Assembly (NCBI GenBank): GCA_036562265.1
Contig: DATCKS010000167.1
Span: forward strand, 1 to 9,290
From: DASVDK01 sp036562265 [NCBI: Thermodesulfobacteriota bacterium]
Lineage (GTDB): Bacteria; DASVDK01
Length of the DNA: 9,290 bases
Direction: 5' to 3'
This document shows, piece by piece, positions 6,954-9,290 of this stretch. The translations under genes and the position numbers were made by a program. The notes below the pieces were generated by a model. It saw only the letters and a program-made list of their open reading frames with translations, was not told where the DNA came from and searched no databases. Positions within the stretch are counted from its first letter, which is position 1, and every line of letters starts with the position of its first letter.

Positions 6954-7013
6954 GTCGGGCCGAACCGCATCTCGCCGCCTTCCCGCGGCGCGCGGACAGC
7001 CGGCCCGCCCGAC
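6954..7013 (+). other. Foldable 5' leader of the ribosomal-protein operon
   Basis: The leader can form an outer stem, GTCGGGC (6954-6960) with GCCCGAC (7007-7013), enclosing an inner hairpin CGCCGC (6973-6978), six-base loop, GCGGCG (6985-6990). Part of the outer arm has a second partner, CGGGCCG (6956-6962) with CGGCCCG (7001-7007), so two exclusive folds exist. L21 leader RNAs exist in some bacteria, but I cannot match this one to a known family. At this GC content chance stems are common, so confidence is modest. Confidence 0.35.
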
Positions 7014-7035
7014 AGCGAGACGGAGACGCACGGAC

Positions 7036-7350
7036 ATGTACGCGGTCATCAGGAGCGGCGGCAAGCAGTACCGGGTCGCCGAGGGCGAGGTCGTCCGCCT
7101 CGAGAAGCTTCCGGGCAACGTCGGCGACGCCGTCACGCTCTCCGAGGTCCTCATGGTCGGCGAAGGGGACGCCGTCAAGGTCGGCACCCCCATCGTGGCC
7201 GGCGCCAGCGTCTCGGCCGAGATCGTCGAGCAGGACCGCGGCAAGAAGATCGTCGTCGGCAGGAAGAAGCGCCGCAAGGGCTACTCCAAGTTCCGCGGCC
7301 ACCGGCAGTACTACACCGCCGTGCGGATCACGGCGATCCAGGGAGTGTAA
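7036..7350 (+). CDS. rplU: Large ribosomal subunit protein bL21
   Basis: A 104-residue 50S subunit protein that binds 23S rRNA, encoded first in the operon. Seen: the N-terminus [20 protein letters not shown], a central [20 protein letters not shown] segment, and a basic C-terminal part with [25 protein letters not shown] at about 75-99, all standard for bL21. Length is the usual 100-105 residues. The frame stays open far upstream of 7036, but the ATG there gives the exact bL21 N-terminus; a weak GGAG lies about ten bases before it. rpmA begins seven bases after the stop, so the two are co-transcribed as in most bacteria. Nothing unusual is seen in the protein itself. Confidence 0.98.
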   Translation: MYAVIRSGGKQYRVAEGEVVRLEKLPGNVGDAVTLSEVLMVGEGDAVKVGTPIVAGASVSAEIVEQDRGKKIVVGRKKRRKGYSKFRGHRQYYTAVRITAIQGV

Positions 7351-7357
7351 CGGCACC

Positions 7358-7630
7358 ATGGCTCACAAGAAGGGCGTCGGCAGCAGCCGCAACGGGCGCG
7401 ACTCGATCGGCAGGCGCCTCGGCGTCAAGAAGTTCGGCGGCGAGTTCGTGCGGGCCGGCAACATCATCGTCCGGCAGCGCGGCACGAAGATCCACCCGGG
7501 GCTCAACGTCGGCCTCGGCCGCGACTACACGCTCTTCGCGCTGGTCGACGGGCACGTCGCCTTCCAGCAGGCCGGCAGGGACCGCAAGAAGGTCTCCGTC
7601 ATCCCGGTCGCCCCGGCCGCCACGGCCTAG
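7358..7630 (+). CDS. rpmA: Large ribosomal subunit protein bL27
   Basis: A complete 90-residue bL27, which sits near the peptidyl-transferase centre with its N-terminal tail reaching toward the P-site tRNA. The sequence begins [20 protein letters not shown] directly, with no cleavable N-terminal extension of the Firmicutes kind. The core [20 protein letters not shown] and the [16 protein letters not shown] stretch are typical. A GGGAG at 7341-7345, inside the end of rplU, is a plausible though distant ribosome-binding site. It is followed by a 95-base gap containing a long hairpin before obgE, the only sizeable gap in this operon. Confidence 0.98.
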   Translation: MAHKKGVGSSRNGRDSIGRRLGVKKFGGEFVRAGNIIVRQRGTKIHPGLNVGLGRDYTLFALVDGHVAFQQAGRDRKKVSVIPVAPAATA

Positions 7631-7643
7631 GGCTTCGCAACCG

Positions 7644-7685
7644 GCGGGGTCCGGGCCGGGTGTCGGCGGCCCTCGTGGACCCCGC
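7644..7685 (+). other. Long hairpin between rpmA and obgE
   Basis: Outer arms GCGGGGTCC (7644-7652) and GGACCCCGC (7677-7685) pair perfectly over nine bases. The inner arms GGGCC (7653-7657) and GGCCC (7668-7672) add five more, with a four-base bulge (7673-7676) on one side and a ten-base loop. No T run follows, so a standard intrinsic terminator is unlikely. It could attenuate transcription, mark an RNase cut or protect the upstream ribosomal-protein mRNA, giving less Obg than L21/L27. The stem is seen; the role is inferred. Confidence 0.5.
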
Positions 7686-7725
7686 ACCCCTCCTCCACCT
7701 CGCCCCGGTCGCTCGAGGGGCCTTC

Positions 7726-8781
7726 ATGAAGTTCGTCGACGAGGTCACCGTCACGGTCCGGTCCGGCGCGGGAGGCGCCGGGGCGGTCTCGTTCCGCCGC
7801 GAGGCCAACGTGCCGAAGGGGGGCCCAGACGGCGGTGACGGCGGCCGCGGCGGCGACGTCGTGTTCGAGGCCGACCCCAGCAAGACGACGCTCCTCGACC
7901 TCCAGTACCAGCAGACCTACAGGGCCGCGGACGGCGAACGGGGGCGCGGCAACGAGATGGCGGGCCGCAGCGCCGAGGCCCTCGTCGTCCGCGTGCCGGT
8001 CGGGACGCTGATCCGCGACCCGGAGGACGGCGCCGTCCTCGCCGACCTCGACGCGCCCGGCATGCGCTGGGTGGCGGCGCGCGGCGGGCGCGGCGGCAAG
8101 GGCAACGCCCACTTCAAGTCGGCGCGCCGGCAGGCGCCCCGCTTCGCCCAGCCGGGCGAACCGGGCGAGGAGCGGCGCCTTCGGCTCGAGCTGCGCCTGC
8201 TCGCCGACGTGGGGCTCGTCGGCTTCCCGAACGCCGGCAAGTCGACCCTCATCTCGGCCATCTCGACCGCCCGGCCGAAGGTTGCCGACTATCCCTTCAC
8301 GACCCTCGTGCCGCACCTCGGCGTCGTCCGCGTGGGCGACCGCACGTTCGTCGCGGCCGACATCCCGGGACTCATCGAAGGCGCGGCCGAGGGGGCGGGG
8401 CTCGGGCTGCGCTTCCTCAAGCACGTCGAGCGCTGCCGGCTGCTCCTGCACCTCATCGACCTCGCCGAGCCTTCTGCCGAGCGCTGCCTTGCGCGGTTCG
8501 ACGCGCTGAACGCCGAGCTCGCGAAGTTCGATCCGGCGCTCGCCGCCAAGCCGCAGATCGCCGTCCCGACGAAGCTCGACGTGACCGAGGCGCAGGCCAA
8601 CCTCCCCGCCGTCCGGGCGGCGCTCGAGGCGCGGGGGTACGAGGTGGTCCCGATCTCCGCGGCGACGCGACAGGGGCTCGACGCCCTGCTCGGCGCCGTG
8701 GCGCGGCGGCTCTTCGCCGCGGAGGAGGCGCGCGAAGCCCGGCGCCGCGCGTCGGGGGAGCGGGTGACGTGGCAGCCGTAA
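7726..8781 (+). CDS. obgE: Obg family GTPase (ribosome assembly)
   Basis: A 351-residue Obg/CgtA GTPase, which binds the 50S subunit and acts in its late assembly and in stress control. The glycine-rich Obg fold spans residues 1-158, with FVDEVTVTVRSGAGGAG and KGGPDGGDGGRGGDVVF. The G domain follows: G1 GFPNAGKS at 166-173, switch I YPFTTLVPHLG at 189-199, G3 DIPGLIEGA at 212-220, G4 TKLD at 282-285, and G5 SAA at 311-313. G4 has Thr where NKxD is usual. The chain ends about 40 residues after G5 without a separate OCT domain, as in many shorter Obg proteins. Start chosen at ATG 7726 because GAGGGG lies five bases upstream and the protein then begins MKFVDEV; an in-frame extension to 7660 lacks both. 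The stop overlaps the proB start by one base (TAATG). Confidence 0.97.
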   Translation: MKFVDEVTVTVRSGAGGAGAVSFRREANVPKGGPDGGDGGRGGDVVFEADPSKTTLLDLQYQQTYRAADGERGRGNEMAGRSAEALVVRVPVGTLIRDPEDGAVLADLDAPGMRWVAARGGRGGKGNAHFKSARRQAPRFAQPGEPGEERRLRLELRLLADVGLVGFPNAGKSTLISAISTARPKVADYPFTTLVPHLGVVRVGDRTFVAADIPGLIEGAAEGAGLGLRFLKHVERCRLLLHLIDLAEPSAERCLARFDALNAELAKFDPALAAKPQIAVPTKLDVTEAQANLPAVRAALEARGYEVVPISAATRQGLDALLGAVARRLFAAEEAREARRRASGERVTWQP

Positions 8782-9290
8782 TGGCCGCGGCGGCCGGGCG
8801 GGAGCCGGTCACGCGGGCCCGGCGCCTCGTCGTCAAGCTCGGGACGAGCGTCCTCACGGGCGGCCCGACGACCAGGGGGGCCGGCCTCGACCTCCCCTAC
8901 TTCGCTCGTCTCGCCTCGCAGGTGCAGGCGCTCGCCGCCGGCGGGCGGGAGACCGTCATCGTCTCCTCGGCCGCGATCGCCTGCGGGATGCACGTGCTCG
9001 GCCTCAAGGAGCGGCCGAGGGCGATCCCGATGAAGCAGGCCTGCGCCGCGGTCGGGCAGAGCGGCCTCATGCGCGCCTACGAGGAGGCCTTCGCGCCGCA
9101 CGGCCGCCGCAGTCCCAACGCCGATCTGAACGAGCGAATCGCCGCCGGCATTCTCGCCTGCTTTCCACCAGAGCTATTCGATTCGACTGGCTTGTTCCAC
9201 TCGCTCTGGATGGTCCGTCTTCGCTATGCCACCGAAGAGGCCGAAGGCATGCTCGAGGAACTCATCCGCACGGAGCGGGCTTGCGCAGAG
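8781..9290 (+). CDS. proB: Glutamate 5-kinase, N-terminal part only, with unrelated downstream sequence
   Basis: Begins at ATG 8781, sharing its A with the obgE stop. Residues 14-108 match glutamate 5-kinase, the first enzyme of proline synthesis, which phosphorylates glutamate with ATP: RRLVVKLGTSVLTGG at 14-28 with Lys19, ETVIVSSAAIACGM at 57-70, and IPMKQACAAVGQSGLMRAYEEAF at about 82-104. After HGRR at 107-110, where the family continues with a VxQVLLT-type strand, the sequence becomes unrelated, although the frame stays open for 60 more codons to the window end. The substrate- and ATP-binding residues of the later kinase domain and the PUA domain are absent. The other two forward frames do not restore ProB, so this is not a simple frameshift. 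The motif SSAAI replaces the usual SSGAI. Either a truncated gene or a chimeric sequence end. Confidence 0.85.
   Translation, partial: MAAAAGREPVTRARRLVVKLGTSVLTGGPTTRGAGLDLPYFARLASQVQALAAGGRETVIVSSAAIACGMHVLGLKERPRAIPMKQACAAVGQSGLMRAYEEAFAPHGRRSPNADLNERIAAGILACFPPELFDSTGLFHSLWMVRLRYATEEAEGMLEELIRTERACAE
9111..9290 (+). other. Unrecognised segment of different composition at the right edge
   Basis: From about 9111 the G+C content drops to about 61% (109 of 180 bases by hand count), against about 73% in the 60 bases 9001-9060. Codons ending in A or T (CCA, CTA, ACT, CGT, CTT, GAA, GCA) become frequent. The proB frame remains open and reads as plausible protein, with segments such as AAGILACFPPELFDSTGLF and EEAEGMLEELIRTERACAE, still favouring G/C in third positions, so it may be coding in that frame. 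I do not recognise the family. No inverted repeat, tRNA end or transposase motif marks the boundary. Confidence 0.6.

Noticed and set aside
7660-7725. Longer obgE start upstream of 7726
   Set aside because: It would overlap the intergenic hairpin and has no ribosome-binding site, whereas ATG 7726 has GAGGGG at good spacing and gives the standard Obg N-terminus.
7627-8451. Minus-strand open frame opposite obgE
   Set aside because: Antisense shadow of a fully recognised GTPase gene.
9103-9290. Frameshift as the explanation for the loss of ProB similarity
   Set aside because: Both other forward frames were read: one meets a TGA within nine codons, and neither shows the expected ProB continuation.
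1-9290. CRISPR arrays, tRNA or rRNA genes, insertion sequences
   Set aside because: No regularly spaced repeats, tRNA-like cloverleaf, rRNA stretch, transposase motif or terminal inverted repeat was seen on either strand.

Overview
The window is chromosomal DNA from a high-GC bacterium (roughly 70% G+C, codons almost always ending in G or C). It is very probably a diderm, because a Sec-exported solute receptor without a lipobox is encoded with its TRAP permease. The ribosomal-protein/Obg/ProB block is typical of bacterial chromosomes. Many TAXI-type TRAP transporters, CaiB-type CoA transferases and IclR regulators at such high GC recall soil lineages such as Rokubacteria/Methylomirabilota or deltaproteobacterial relatives. 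That placement is inference, not proof.

Left two thirds (1-6746, minus strand): a six-gene catabolic operon, read right to left. The order is an HMG-CoA lyase family enzyme, a CaiB/BaiF family CoA transferase, a TAXI-type TRAP solute receptor, a fused TRAP permease, an SMP-30/gluconolactonase family lactonase, and an IclR-type regulator that runs off the left edge. Three junctions overlap (GTGA, ATGA and an 8-base overlap) and two gaps are 42 bases, so this is one transcription unit. The simplest reading is uptake of an organic acid, activation by CoA transfer, and lyase cleavage of the acyl-CoA. The lactonase would feed in a lactone form of the substrate or a related compound, and the IclR protein would be the local regulator. 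A hairpin with the CoA-transferase stop codon in its loop sits just before the receptor gene.

Divergent control region (6747-7035): it holds a promoter for the catabolic operon (TTGACA, 17 bases, GAGCAT), two overlapping palindromes just downstream of the expected transcription start, a hairpin that would cover the first ribosome-binding site, and an opposing promoter (TTGACG, 17 bases, TAGACT) for the ribosomal operon, which has a leader of about 110 bases able to fold.

Right third (7036-9290, plus strand): rplU (L21), rpmA (L27), obgE (Obg GTPase) and the start of proB (glutamate 5-kinase), a common bacterial housekeeping order. A strong hairpin lies between rpmA and obgE. ProB similarity stops abruptly near 9110, although the frame stays open to the window end. 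The last 180 bases have clearly lower GC (about 61% by hand count) and different codon use, so the right edge is either a real rearrangement junction or a chimeric contig end.
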